This document shows, one piece after another, positions 21,324-32,729 of a stretch of DNA of 64,000 bases (position 1 is its first letter; each line of letters starts with the position of its first letter). The stretch comes from Lentinus brumalis (lineage: Eukaryota; Basidiomycota; Agaricomycetes; Polyporales; Polyporaceae). Made by a program: the position numbers and the translations under genes. A model generated the notes under the pieces. It was given only the letters and a program-made list of their open reading frames with translations. It was not told the DNA's origin and ran no database searches. Location: assembly GCA_001792895.1 (NCBI GenBank), contig MARA01000040.1, positions 1 through 64,000 of the forward strand, written 5' to 3'.

Positions 21324-24300
21324 GGTAGTGAGTAGCAGGTTTGGGGAGAGGGCAGATTGATACGGGCGTAGATGCGGAACTGTGTCCGTACCCAGAAGAA
21401 TATATACCCAGGGCATCAGACCCATTTCCTTGCTCCTCCTCGGTGCGGACACGCGGTTTCGCGAGGAGGGACCATCTGGGCAAGTGCGCCACACAGCCCG
21501 TCTGGACAGCCTAGTAACAAGGACCTGCAGGAGCGACACCGTAGCCTTGTGCCGTCGGGCTGCACACCGAGCGGCGCCACCCGAGGCCGTGTACGCAGCG
21601 TCCGCCGCCATGGTCCTCGCGACACTCTATCCATTGACCCGCCAGGTAAGCTATCAATAGTGGGCGTAACGCAGCCAGTGCACGTCGCTGGACCATGGTA
21701 TACGGTATCTCAGCCTCTGACGTCGGACCCGGGCTGCAAGATGGATCCGAAGAGGGCCAGGGCGGCTCGCCGCAGGACAGACGATCTTGTGCGCAGCGTG
21801 TGGTATGTATGGTACTAGTGTCAGTTGCCTCCATGGAGCTCCCCGGTCGCCACGGATATGCGTATCGAGTCGGACGAGTTGCGCTCGACTGTGCGAGTGC
21901 GAGAAGACGCATCAGTACAGCCCAGAAGGTCTTGTGTCGTCCCATTGTGTCTTTTTGATCAAATAAGTCGATCAGAACACAATCGGTACTTCGTATGCAT
22001 TGAGACTCACTCAAACTTAGAATAAGATCGTTCCATGTGTGCAGGCGCACCCACAGTTCGACCATACTATTAGAAGCAGAGAATCCGAGCACATGGGCGC
22101 GCACGAAGGACTCCGGCCGCGAATCCCCCACCACGCGGCTCAGTACGGCTTCGAAACCTCCGGTAAGCAGTGCGGAGCTACTAAATCCGTAATTTTCGGT
22201 ATGGCTGTGGTCTAGATGTAGAGCACGGTCAGTCAAACTAGCTAGAGTACACGATCCTTGAGAGCACAGTACATACCGTCATCACCGCAAGTCGGAGGTC
22301 CCACATTGATCAGTCATCCTGGCCTACGACCTCATGATAATCTTGTTCTTTGAGTTCTTGCAGAGAGATAACAATTTGGAGAAGCGTTGGTACGAAACGG
22401 CATGGAGTCGAGGACAAGAGCAAAGACATGATCGTCTGGCGCCCTACGCGCGTGGGCGTGACCGTGGGATCAAGCGCCGTTCCCGACCCTGTTCGCATTG
22501 TTCCGTCGGTCGTACCGCTATCAAAGCAACCACAGCGTACGTCAAAATCGCTGGAAGGCTAACTCGGCGAGCTCGTGAGCGTTTTATCTGGAATTTGCGT
22601 GCATACGTTACTTACTATTGGTCCAGGTCGCTTCAGCGCGACGCGCACGAGCAGATCAGGGTTGATCTCACCCGGATTAAGTATAGGTTCACTTCCCTCC
22701 GTACTTATGATTCCGTCTACGTTGACTGAAGCTGTATTCTTCAGTAACTTCAGAAGCATTGCGGTGCATGAGTTTAGAACGCTGTGCGGCTTGCAAGGCT
22801 GCGACTAGGACTCTAGCGGTGCCCCAGGCTCTGAGCCGTCGACACCTCTCCAGTCGGAAGGGCGATCAGCTGAGCCCGAATATGGGATTCGGAAAGATCC
22901 CGCCCGCTCTGAAGAACTCCGACTCTGTGACCGCGGAACAGGCTCTGCGAGGCATGCATACCGCTGACTCCTCCTCCGAGCGTCAACCCTCTTGGAGACC
23001 ACGTACGCTCGACCGCCGCACCTCCCCGTCCGACCGTCTCCTTCCGCCTGTTCCCTCGCCCCAAGGAGCCACCTCGTATCCGTCTACACAACAATAATCA
23101 GCTTCTACTGTACGACAGGCCTTGTTCCGGATGTTCCCGCCGGCGTTCTCGTCGTGCCAGCGCGAGGTTGGCGGCGCCCTTGGGCCTTCTGTACTGTGGC
23201 GAGTTCCTGCTGACAAAAGACTGTCGCCGCCGCATGAAGATCTGGTAAGCGAGATGGCTTTTAATCCCTCTGCTACGTAGTCTGACCTCTGTCCCCGCCC
23301 CGGCGTTGCCCCTACACATCTGCTCCTCGACATTCAGTCTCCCGGACGACAGAGTCGCCTCTATCCTACACGCGATGTCCGCCTCCAGCTATTGTCTCCA
23401 ACTCCTCAACACGAGAAATGTATCATCCCTCTGCTCCGTAGTCTACCCTCCTTCGCCTCTTGATCCGCCTAGTACACCCTCGACGCCCGGACTCCCGCAT
23501 AATAACTCGCCTCTGGCCTGCACGCAACATCTACATCCTCTATTATCTCTCAACTTCCCGACATGAGCCTGGTATACAACGCGGTCGAACTAAGCGACGT
23601 GAACATGAGGCCCACCTCCCATGGAGGATACGGGGCGAACTGTTTGTCGTCGTCGTCGTACCGAGACGCGGCGCGTTGAGCAGTTGTCGCGATAGCTCAT
23701 GAGTCCCCCAGAATTTATGTCCATGCAACGCGATAGGTGCGTCAGTATACCCATTCGCCGTTTCGATGTGCTGACCCATGCGCTCCTCGCCATCGCCCTC
23801 TTCTGCCCGACGGCTTCCCTTCATCTCTGCGTCTCCACCTCATGACGCCACCCTGATTCTTGGGCCATCCTCCTCATCTTCCGTTCCCCCTATTACCGAT
23901 CGCCGACCATCCTCTTGTGCGTCTGAAGCACCCCCCGTCCCTGCGAGTCCGAGGACGCCTCCGAAGCTGGCCAGCCACGAGTCGCGGCGGCCTCCTCCTC
24001 CTCCTCGTCCACCTGACGTCGCCACCACACCGATAAGCATCTTCATTGAGTCGCTTATGGGTTCTGATTCCTCCGTTCGCCATCGCTACGCCAATGCTCT
24101 GCAGGAGCAGCTCGCCACCACGCTGGGCAGACACATCAGGATCAGACTGAGGGCGGGAGGACCCGGACGCCTGACGTCAGAGTTGTCCGCCGCAGAAGGT
24201 ACGGTTCCGATGCTAGACTCTCGTTTCTTGCTCTGTAGTATCGTACGGTGCGTTGATCAGTGCCTCGACAGTGCCGCTTTACCTCGACTGCGTGAGGAAC

Positions 24301-24718
24301 GTACTCGACTCATGTGGGCTACTTGCCCGTCTCTTGGTCAGTTCTTCTTTCCTCTGTAGTTCTACTTGAAGGCTATTGATGACGCTTCGCCTGGTAGCTG
24401 TCATGTATAGATCACGGTGCTACACCCGCACCTATGAAGTCGGTAACAGTCACCATCTCCGTCGACAGCTTGCATTTGCTTGCGGCAGAACCGAGAGATT
24501 TTCGCTCGACGTTTTGGTCCGCAGCGACCGATTTCCACCAGGAGTTGTTGGGCCACTTTATGGTGGGAATCGTGTGCACGTGTTGTTGTTTTTCGGTATC
24601 TCCCGAAGTACTAGTACATCTAGTACATCGTGCATAGTTGTCTTTAATCAGAACAGCGATCTTCAGCGCTTCAGCCTTCGTGTGCTCACTTCCCAGGATC
24701 CCACCATTCGCGCAACTA
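21324..24718. other. 3.4-kb region without a recognised gene
   Basis: The stretch is open in several short frames. Two have a faintly coding look. One is on the minus strand at about 22010-22200 (GGFEAVLSRVVGDSRPESF). The other is a plus-strand frame at 23778-24359, Ser/Pro-rich and then charged (RHRYANALQEQLATTLGRHI). Neither has a recognisable domain, a good start context or splice-supported extensions, so I do not call them as genes. The region may contain decayed elements. Confidence 0.4.
21401..21406 (-). promoter_or_regulatory. TATA box of TM-D
   Basis: TATATA, 78 bp before the TM-D start. Confidence 0.5.
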
Positions 24719-24970
24719 TGATGGGGGACACGATCCTCTTGCCTTTGGATCGCAGCTTGGATGGAATCGAACTAGGCACGGACGCCTGGCCCGGCATTGT
24801 ATGCAGGCCGATCCAAGCAGTGCGAGGCTGGGACCGTGATATACTCAATCGAGAACTTAGAAATACAACGGTCCGAGTTCTGCAACCAGACATACAATGT
24901 GGTAGGCTATCGCCCCTTTCGAAGCTGAGCTCTAGAACTGACTGGCTTCCTCGGATGCTTCATCGCGGCA

Positions 24971-26593
24971 GTGGAACTGGGCTACGAAGTGCTGGTCCAC
25001 ATCATGTTTCTGGCAGCCCAAGATGAGCAACGGTGGACGCTATGCGCGCTCATGCGGACCTGCAAGACCCTATACCATCACGGATCTAGGTTCTTGATGT
25101 CATTCACCGTCGAGCTACACCGCAGGCGTCTGATTTCCTCGTTCACGAGCTTCATGCTCTCGCCTAACAACGCCCCCTTATTCACTTACCTCCGCGGACG
25201 TATGCGCATCTGGTTTTACGGAGAAGCTGGCGACAAGCCTATTTCGGCAATGCCAGAGCATATCGCTAGACCCTTTGTTGAAGTACTTGCACGTTGCATC
25301 CACCTCAGGAGTCTTCACATTCACAACCTCCATACCCTCCTCGACTCTCACCCAGATCTCTGCTCGGCTCTGTCGGCGTTACCGGCACTCCAAGACCTGC
25401 TGATAAATATCACTCATTCGCTCAAGCGGCACCGACTGATCGCGAGGTTCTTTCGAGCCCTGCGATGCCCTCTTGTCCTCATCAGGCTGGAATTCGGCTC
25501 CTGCAAGCACGGTAAACAGGTCGAGTACCGCCGTGAGGCTGACCCTATGTGGCTCTTTGCTGGAGTTGCGTCCACACTACAGGGCATCTCGCTCGCAGGC
25601 ACATTTCAACTCGGAACCACTCACGTATATCCTCGAGTGTGGAAGTGTCATATTGATGCAATGTCCTGCCCATCCCTGAGACCGTTCATTACCTCATTCC
25701 CCGCCCTTCGTGCATTCGCCTCGGTACCGCGTCGGGGTCTCGGGGGTCATACGAACCAGGATGCGTTCAAAATCGACCATAGCCCCAACCCGGGACCTTG
25801 GAGTTCCGTAGACGAGAACGTCTCTACATGGGAGAGCTATCGCGAGGCCAACAGGAAGGACCAGCTCGCCAACGGATCCTGGGACTCTCTCGACACTCTG
25901 ATTGCCAACTCCCTCATCGCATACACTTTCGGGCTGACGTGTTCGGTCAGAAGGGTACACCTTCTTCTACACCTCGATCGGGATGATCGTACTGTCTTGA
26001 TGGTGGCCAACGTCCTCCGAGACACGCAGCCGCGTTCCCTGCGACTCGCCTTCTACATGCTTGACATTCAGGTCGTCACCTACATGCTGGAGTATCTCGT
26101 CTACGTCCGCTACCATCTCTTGGAGCTGGAACTCCGGCTGAATATCACCGATGATAATTTCGACCTTCGAACGTTCCTGGTACGTGTCCGTTCGCGTTCA
26201 CTTGTGTTACAGGTACTGAGACACATGCTCTCAATATAGGACCAAGTCGCAACGGCTCTGGAGCATTCTAACATCACCTCGCTCCGAGTAGAGTTGGTGT
26301 GTTTCAAGAGGTTATTCCCCGATATCATAATCAGGGAGTGCGGGGTCAGGAGAAGCCAAGACATCCTCGACTACTGCGTCACGAAGGCCGCACTGGAATG
26401 CGCGGATATCCCGGAGATCATAAGGCACTTCATGGCCTTGAACAACAGGCTGCGACGTGTGGAGATTGCGTGGTCGAGCTGCCATTTTGACTACGGACTG
26501 GAACGTGGCATTGGTGTCGACCTCGACGTCGGTCCCGAGGTGTACGACGTCCCCTGCGAGGACTATCCCGACGACTGGGATGCGGCCTGGTGA
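24971..26593 (+). CDS. F-box-like/leucine-rich protein (5' end uncertain)
   Basis: Basidiomycete F-box-like proteins are putative SCF ubiquitin-ligase adaptors. Two exons are clear: 24971-26179 and 26240-26593, with a 60-nt intron (gtacgt...atatag). The first exon opens right after an acceptor (cggcag at 24965-24970) and has no ATG, so at least one upstream exon exists. A 69-nt intron from a donor at 24902 would keep the frame and bring in sequence back to about 24379. The start of the visible part resembles an F-box (VELGYEVLVHIM...WTLCALMRTCKTLYH). The rest has irregular leucine-rich segments (CIHLRSLHIHNLHTLL, RVHLLLHLDRDDRT, LLELELRLN) and an acidic C-terminus (CEDYPDDWDAAW). Visible length is about 520 residues. 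Confidence 0.72.
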
Positions 26594-28082
26594 GGCTTCA
26601 AGATCGCGTGGTGAGGAACATCAGTTCGTATCTGAACGAAAGAATTGATCGTCTCACCGACGTACTTCTTTGCAGCATAACATGCGGATCGCGTCATAGA
26701 ACCGGAGACCCGACAAGTACTGCCGCCGCAGACTCGACGAGGCCTGCGAACCTCCTCTTCCCCTCTATCGAGGACGATGGAAAGAGTGCAGAGTGGCCAG
26801 CCGTTTCCTCCTCAATTCCTACCACTTCGCCCCCCGCGTCCCTTATCACCGAACGAGAACTCAGTGACTTCGGTTCTCCTTCGCCGTGGGCCATGACTAC
26901 GATCTTGTTATGTATCCTGGTGGTTCCTATATGGTTCTATACTCTATGCAACTGCAATCCTCCTCACATGACCCCTTTATCTCCGTTTCTCGAGGCTGCC
27001 AAGCTGGTCAGTGTCCCGCCGCACCGCGACTCCAACCCAGTCACGTCGTGGCGAGGACACCTGTGGCGCACTGACTCGGAGTTCCCTTCCTCCCTCCATT
27101 TGTCGGTATTGAAGTTGATCGTGTATCTCACCTTTATCCTCGGGCTTGTTTGTATTCGAAATACTTCACGGTTGTGGGCCAGGGTGGTGAACCTGCAGTC
27201 GCTCGCGAGTCGCGAGTCGCCCTAGTAAAGGCGAGGTGTGATGTCACGTGTGACTTCGTATACAGCGAGTTTGGCGAGGCCGACTTTCTTCTTTCCGCCG
27301 TCCATGTAGCGGTGAACTCCTTGCGGTAGCACGCTGCTTTCTCGTCATCGGCTCAACTCTTGGAATGAACAGTGGCACTCTAGCTCGTCGCCGGCCCAGA
27401 TGCGACAACCGCCACCTGCCTATCGATATGCTGCTTCTGCTTGGCTTCTGCACGACTTCCGAGACTTGGAGCGTGTGCCAATCTTGCTCTAACCTTACGA
27501 TCACAGTACTGTTGAAACGTGAACTATTGACTCTTCGTCCATTCAGACTCAGGATACCCTCGAGTCGTCACCATCTTCGCACGAAGGCCCTCTCATCCTG
27601 GATTCGGTATGGGCAGCTCGTCGTGATTCGGCTGAGGCGGATGCATGTGCAATGGGCGGGCTTATGAGACTGCAGGTTACAGGATAACAAGGTACGTGCT
27701 CCCCTCTGCCGCGATAGTTCTATACCGTGTCCTGAACGCACTCTTTCTACCCACTCATCGCGGTGCGGACCACTTATCCAACGACGGACGGACACCTCAA
27801 ATTGGACTCGATCGTGTCGCCTATGAGACTCACAGCGAGCTGGTGAACACCGGCTTTCTACGCTTGCCTCGCGCGTTATCGTTGGCTCGGATGACTTCGT
27901 ACCACCGCAGCTCCTGCATCGCGGGGATTCAAGCGCTAGCAGTCCTTTCCAGCGCGCCCGCGCCCACAAAGGATGGGCTGTGAAGTCAGGTATGTCCGCC
28001 ACCGTACTTAGTTTATAAGGTTTCGCACAAAGAATATGCATGCCTCACTCTCTCCCGTACCCGCGTAACCGCCACACCCGTC
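26594..28082. other. Intergenic, one possible membrane-protein relic
   Basis: A plus-strand frame from the F-box stop to 27225 encodes two hydrophobic segments, TILLCILVVPIWFYTLCN near 26900 and LIVYLTFILGLVCI near 27120. Its first ATG is at 26894. It could be a degraded array member but lacks helices 3-4 and the signature. The rest shows nothing. A TATAAG at 28014-28019 serves TM-E. Confidence 0.35.
28014..28019 (+). promoter_or_regulatory. TATA box of TM-E
   Basis: TATAAG on the plus strand, 64 bp before ATG 28083. It supports the longer start for TM-E. Confidence 0.5.
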
Positions 28083-28657
28083 ATGTCCATGCAACCGAGC
28101 CCCCACTCATCCCGCCGCAGTGACGCTGCTACCCAAATCCAACATAGTTCCAAGGCGGAATGTGCAAGTCCTCAAACGGCTTCGTGCAGTACTACCACCT
28201 CATCTGTGGCGTTGTCTACACGCTCCTCTTCTCCGTCGCAGGCTGCTGCGTCTCCGTCCAAGTCATATCCGGCCTCTTTCCCCGCCACGCCCTCGATGCG
28301 GACGCAGCACTGCTCGCGTGTATGGTCGGGAGTGTGGCGCTCGGTCTCTCGACCGCCTCAGTCCTCTCACGTCTCTCGTCAGTCCCAAAGCGAGGTGCAA
28401 GCAAGGCCGAAGAAGCGTCGTCCATACACGATCCTTCGCTCGTCGTCGGGAGCCTGCTCTCGAGCGCCCCTGCGATGGCGGTCGGGATGGCGGTCGTCCC
28501 GGGTCTGGCAACGGAGACCTTTGGGGTACGGGTGGCGTTGGTGAGGGGAGTGTGGGGTGCGGCGTTTGTCGCGTTGTGCCTCTTCTTGAAGTGGACCGGG
28601 TGGTTCGACAAGCCGGAGCCGCGGGTGATTCCGCTGCAGACGGCGGTTCGCCGATGA
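28083..28657 (+). CDS. TM-E: four-helix membrane protein of the array, apparent frameshift
   Basis: The frame from ATG 28160 gives 165 residues with helices FVQYYHLICGVVYTLLFSVA, ALLACMVGSVALGLSTASVL, SLLSSAPAMAVGMAVVPGL and VWGAAFVALCLFLKW. The third helix is nearly identical to that of TM-A (AMAVGMAVVPGL). An upstream ATG at 28083 opens a polar Ser/Gln-rich N-terminus (MSMQPSPHSSRRSDAAT) like other members, 64 bp after a TATA box, but in a frame one base off. I therefore suspect the gene starts at 28083 and carries a one-base lesion near 28160. One of three members on the plus strand. Confidence 0.68.
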
Positions 28658-29206
28658 GCTGAGGTACGTCTAGCAGCTCTTTCCGCTTTTTCGGTCGCTC
28701 ACGTTCGCTTTCTCAAGCTCCATATCCTTCATCAGTGGTAATCACATTGACGACAGTCGTTGATCCCCTCGGTGTATCTGTACGCTTCTCTGAGTCTCTG
28801 GTGGCGGCTGAGCTACATACTTAGTACTTATATCGTTTCGAGAGTCCACGTAGTTATCATGCTGTAGTATGTTTGACGTTGTCGCCTTATAATCACCCTG
28901 TCGTCCTTGTTCGTACATAAGACACGCAACAAGAGCAGGCCTGACCCAGGAGTACTGCGAGCTAAAAGGTGACGTGACGGTGTCACATTTCGCGCGTCAT
29001 CGTGTCGGCGTCGCGATGCTGCTGAGTGCTGCTCTGTGCTGCTGCAGCTCTTTCCGCCCACGATGTCTGTCTCGAACTCGGTGATCTCTCTCCTTAGTAT
29101 CTGCAGTCTCTGTCGCGCTGTTATCTAGCTGCTTCACCGCGTGAAGCTCTCCTTCGGCTACTCTCACCACACTAGCCTCTGCATCGTCTCGCTGGGATCC
29201 TCAGCC
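28658..29206. other. Intergenic, upstream of tRNase Z
   Basis: No gene recognised. It is the 3' flank of TM-E and the promoter region of the tRNase Z gene; an in-frame upstream codon run of the latter extends to 29141. Confidence 0.5.
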
Positions 29207-31492
29207 ATGTCGCACGACATCACCGTAACTTTCCTGGGGACCACGAGCGGCGGCGGACCATCGGAGACGCGAAATTGCTCAAGTCTTGTCGTAGATGCAC
29301 TGGGAAACGGCTCGTTGTGGAGTGCGTATCGACGCACACGGTGTGCGATCGCGGCTGCTGACTTGGCTGCACTTTCTTGCACAGTGGTGGACTGCGCGGA
29401 GGGGACTGTCCGTCAGTTCATCAACCAGCCCAATTTGCCTGGACAGTCTCGCGCGAAGATTGGACGTGTGTCGAAAATTTTTATCACACATATGCACGGT
29501 GAGTACTGCTGTACCCGGTCTTCTTGGCGTCATCTTGGGGATAAGTGGCTTGTTCTGCTCGTGGGTGTGATGCACGCTGGAAACGTAGAGGAAGTGCTGT
29601 CTGTATCATGTCCGCGTTCTGTGAGTAACCAGCGAGGTCGAGGATCACACTATGACATTCGCAAATCTAGTCACGGATTCGAACTCCAATTTGCTCACCT
29701 CTCCCGTTCGTGCGACCAACCCGAATTATCTGTGGCTAGGATCATGGGTGTGCAACAAAGTACCTAGTGTATTCACTTGCAACATGAACGCACGCTAGCG
29801 CACCTCTTCCACCCCGAAAGACTTTGCGTATAAGACCTCAGGGTCACGAGAAGTGGCCAGGAACGAACAGAATTCATCGACTCTGACTCTGCCTCCTTCT
29901 CGCTGTGCTCGCCCGCTCTGGCCATGCTGATGCACCCGTCACCAGCTGACCACACTATGGGTACTCTGACTTTCCTCCGCACCGTTCTCGGCGCCCCTCC
30001 TGCCGCGTCCTCATCCTCTGCCACCGTCCCCGCACCGAATCGGCGCTCTCCCCAAGTCGAGATCTACGGTCCCCGTGGCATCCGACGCATGCTCCGGATG
30101 CTCTGGTATACCACGCACACGCACAGCCAGCACGCGTTCGCCGTGCACGAACTTCTGTTCCCCGGCCAGGAGCCGTCAGTAGCGGCGGACGTGCAGGGTG
30201 ACGACGCGAACCCGGTAGACGTCCGACGTGAGAGCGAGTGCGTGGGCCGCGATATCTGGTGCGACGACGACGGGTTCTGGAAGGGCGTCGTCTCGCACAA
30301 CCCGAAGTACAACCACTACGGCGTCGTCGTAGATGCCGGCCCCATCCTGCACCGAGGTACGTCCGCGAGCTCCGGGCTCGCCGTCGAGACTGACCAGGCT
30401 CCCCATGCAGACCCTTGCATCGGGTACATCATCCGTGAGGTGCCCCTGACGCCGTTCCACCCATCCTCCCGCCTCCCGCGCAAGCTCGTCATCCTCGGCG
30501 ACACGCACGACCCGTCCCCGCTCATTCCGCTCATCCACGCCGACCCCGCCTTCGCGCTCGCGCTGCCCGAGGTCGACGTGCACGACACGGGCACGCGCGT
30601 CCGTATCCCCGTCTCGCTGCTCGTGCACGAAGCAACGGACGCGTACATCCCGCGGCGCATCGACCCGGACGAGCGCACGGGCAGGAATCGCACGCAGGAG
30701 AGCGTGCTTGCGAAGACGGTTCAGCGGGGACATAGCACACCCGCGATGGCGGGTGCGTTCGCCAGGCGCATCGGTGCGGAGAGGCTCGTGATGAACCATA
30801 TTGGCGCGAGGTACGTCCGTTGCGGACGAGTTCAGAGTCTCGAGATTGTTGACGGCTGTGGTAGATTCCCGGCACCGAGCCAGCATGGGCCACAGATCAG
30901 GGAGCGGTTCCGCCAGGCATGTGTGTGCGAGATCGAGCGGCAGGCTGCGGAGGCTTGGATCCCGCGCGGACATGCGGGGGCGAGGCCGCAGGCGGCGTGG
31001 GACTACCTCTCGGTCGTCGTTCCGCCGAACCCACGTCGTGACCCTCCCGAAGAGCACGAAGGTGCTGAGAATGCAACAGCCGAAGAGGAGGGCAGGGGCG
31101 ATCGTGAGGAATCAGAGGGAGACGAGGAGGGAGACGGAGTGAGGAGTGTCGTCTCCGTGAACGTGGAAGAAGTCGACGCTAAGGCCGTCGTGGCGGACCC
31201 GTCGGGCGTAGTAGCGGACGTCGAGATGCACTCGATGTCGATTCACAATGAGCGGCGCGGGCGGCGCCGGGGAGGAAGAGGTCGAGGCCGAGGTGATAGA
31301 GGTCACGATCGTGAGCGGCGCGGGCGGCGCCGGGGAGGAAGAGGTCGAGGCCGAGGTGATAGAGGTCACGATCGTGGTCGTGGGCGAGGCGGGCGGGGAT
31401 CCCGCGGCTTCGGGGAGGCTGGTGGGAGCGGAGGCGGCCGCGGGAGGCCGAGGAAGAAGTCGAGGAACGGGTATGGGGGCGGAGACGACTGA
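29207..31492 (+). CDS. tRNase Z (metallo-beta-lactamase fold) with RGG-rich C-terminal tail
   Basis: Removes 3' trailers from pre-tRNA. Exons: 29207-29321, 29385-29498, 29946-30356, 30411-30810, 30865-31492; 1668 nt, 555 residues, in frame. The zinc motif is split by intron 2 and reads THMHADHTMG after splicing (HxHxDH). Later motifs follow the family order: YGPRGI, YGVVVDAGP, RKLVILGDTHDP, LLVHEAT, GHSTPAMAGAFARRIGAERL and VMNHIGARF. Catalytic core ends near residue 400. The rest is unusual: an acidic segment, then an RG/RGG-rich tail (GRRRGGRGRGRGDRGH twice) ending RPRKKSRNGYGGGDD. The repeat is an exact 63-bp tandem duplication at 31250-31312 and 31313-31375. Intron 2 is 447 nt, others 54-63. 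An in-frame extension to 29141 could give a short leader. Length suggests the ELAC1 short form plus an added tail. Confidence 0.9.
31250..31375 (+). repeat. 63-bp exact tandem duplication in the tRNase Z tail
   Basis: Two identical 63-bp units (starting gagcggcgcgggcggcgccg) at 31250-31312 and 31313-31375, 21 codons each, keep the frame and double an RGG-rich block. Confidence 0.95.
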
Positions 31493-32729
31493 GAGTGAGG
31501 TTACCTATCCTTGTCGTAGACCTGCTATCGGTACGTTTTCTCCGTAGTGCCTTGGCAGCTGTTGCGTGCTGATTGTATGTGTTGGTCCGTATGTAAGGTT
31601 GTGTCAGTTGTATCGCTTGCGCTAGATCCATCGACAGAGGGCGGATCTGCGCTCATCTCGACAGCCTGATGCGCTGTCCTCTGCTGTCGTTCCGTCTTTC
31701 GGATCACCGACAAGCAGACGCGGTGGCAAGAGCGCGGACGCCAGTCGCCTACTAAATCGGAGGCCGGACGGCCGGGACACAAGTTCTCGAGTTCCGACAT
31801 ACGTGTCTCATATCCACGTCGCTTATCCAAGTTCTACCATCGGACACCCTCGATCGGGTCTCGAGTACTCCGCGAGGATGGTCTCCTCTCTCTGGGCTGC
31901 CTTGAATCGCCGACACACCCCTGCTCTGACGCATTCCTGCCTTCGCACTCTCAGAGCCCACACGGACGCCATCCCGGCCGAAGGCTGCTTTCGTTTGCGT
32001 CCATTGTTGTGCGTTTTCTGAAATCAGTGCATGGCTACAACCGTTCGAAGGCCATCACTACTCAGGCTCCTTAAGCTCACCGGCGCGGCGCGTCTCGAGT
32101 TGATACACGGACGCTCAAGAGCTCACGCATGGAAGAGAAGACGTTCGACGCTGGCTAGGTCCCTTCATTCTGCGACTCGTCTCTCGGACTGCCCGCGGTG
32201 TACTACTATTGCTGTGCAACCCTCAAGTCGTGTGTAAGGTCGGCAGCTCGACCTGCTTCCGGATTTCGCACGAACGAGTGCATGTTCCTCAGGAGCACGG
32301 CGAGCTCCGTATGTATGATCAAGGTACAGAATACAACGCGACGTCACCGTGTCCGGACCCCGGAGCGAGGGAAGAAGAGTGGATGGTATGTTGAAGACCG
32401 AGCATCACGCACCTAGTTTCCCGCTGTGCGACGATGATTCCACAGTTGACCAGTAACGCGACCCGCAAGCTCCGCGACGCCACTGGCTTGATGTGAGTTT
32501 ACGCATCCATCGTGAGGTCGACAGTAGTATGTACTTACTACCCAGTAGTCGAGGCGAAGTCTCGGGAGCGTTCAGTATGGCGGTGTCCACCGCCTTTCTT
32601 CATGGTGTTCCACATATCCGAATAAGCTCAACGGCGCACCCCATCATGTTTACATGTCCTCGTAGCCTGCACGTACACGACTATCAAGTATAAGCAGTAC
32701 GAGATCTGTTTCTGGTCATCAAATCGGAA
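31493..32729. other. Intergenic, no gene seen
   Basis: 1.2 kb of convergent intergenic sequence between tRNase Z and TM-F. Only short frames without motifs. Confidence 0.5.

Noticed and set aside
21511..22236. A 241-codon minus-strand frame
   Set aside because: It starts without ATG, overlaps the TM-D upstream region and shows no domain. A part near 22010-22200 looks coding-like, but not enough to call.
26590..27225. Frame of 211 codons directly after the F-box-like gene
   Set aside because: It lacks an ATG for the first 100 codons and has only two hydrophobic segments. Kept only as a note on a possible relic.
29640..29760. Possible minus-strand tRNA within the tRNase Z intron (gttcgaatcc at about 29675)
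   Set aside because: The five-base T stem does not pair and the acceptor arms match over only four bases.
31112..31631. Minus-strand frames opposite the tRNase Z tail
   Set aside because: They are mirror images of the Arg/Gly repeat and show the same duplication. The plus strand continues a clear conserved enzyme.
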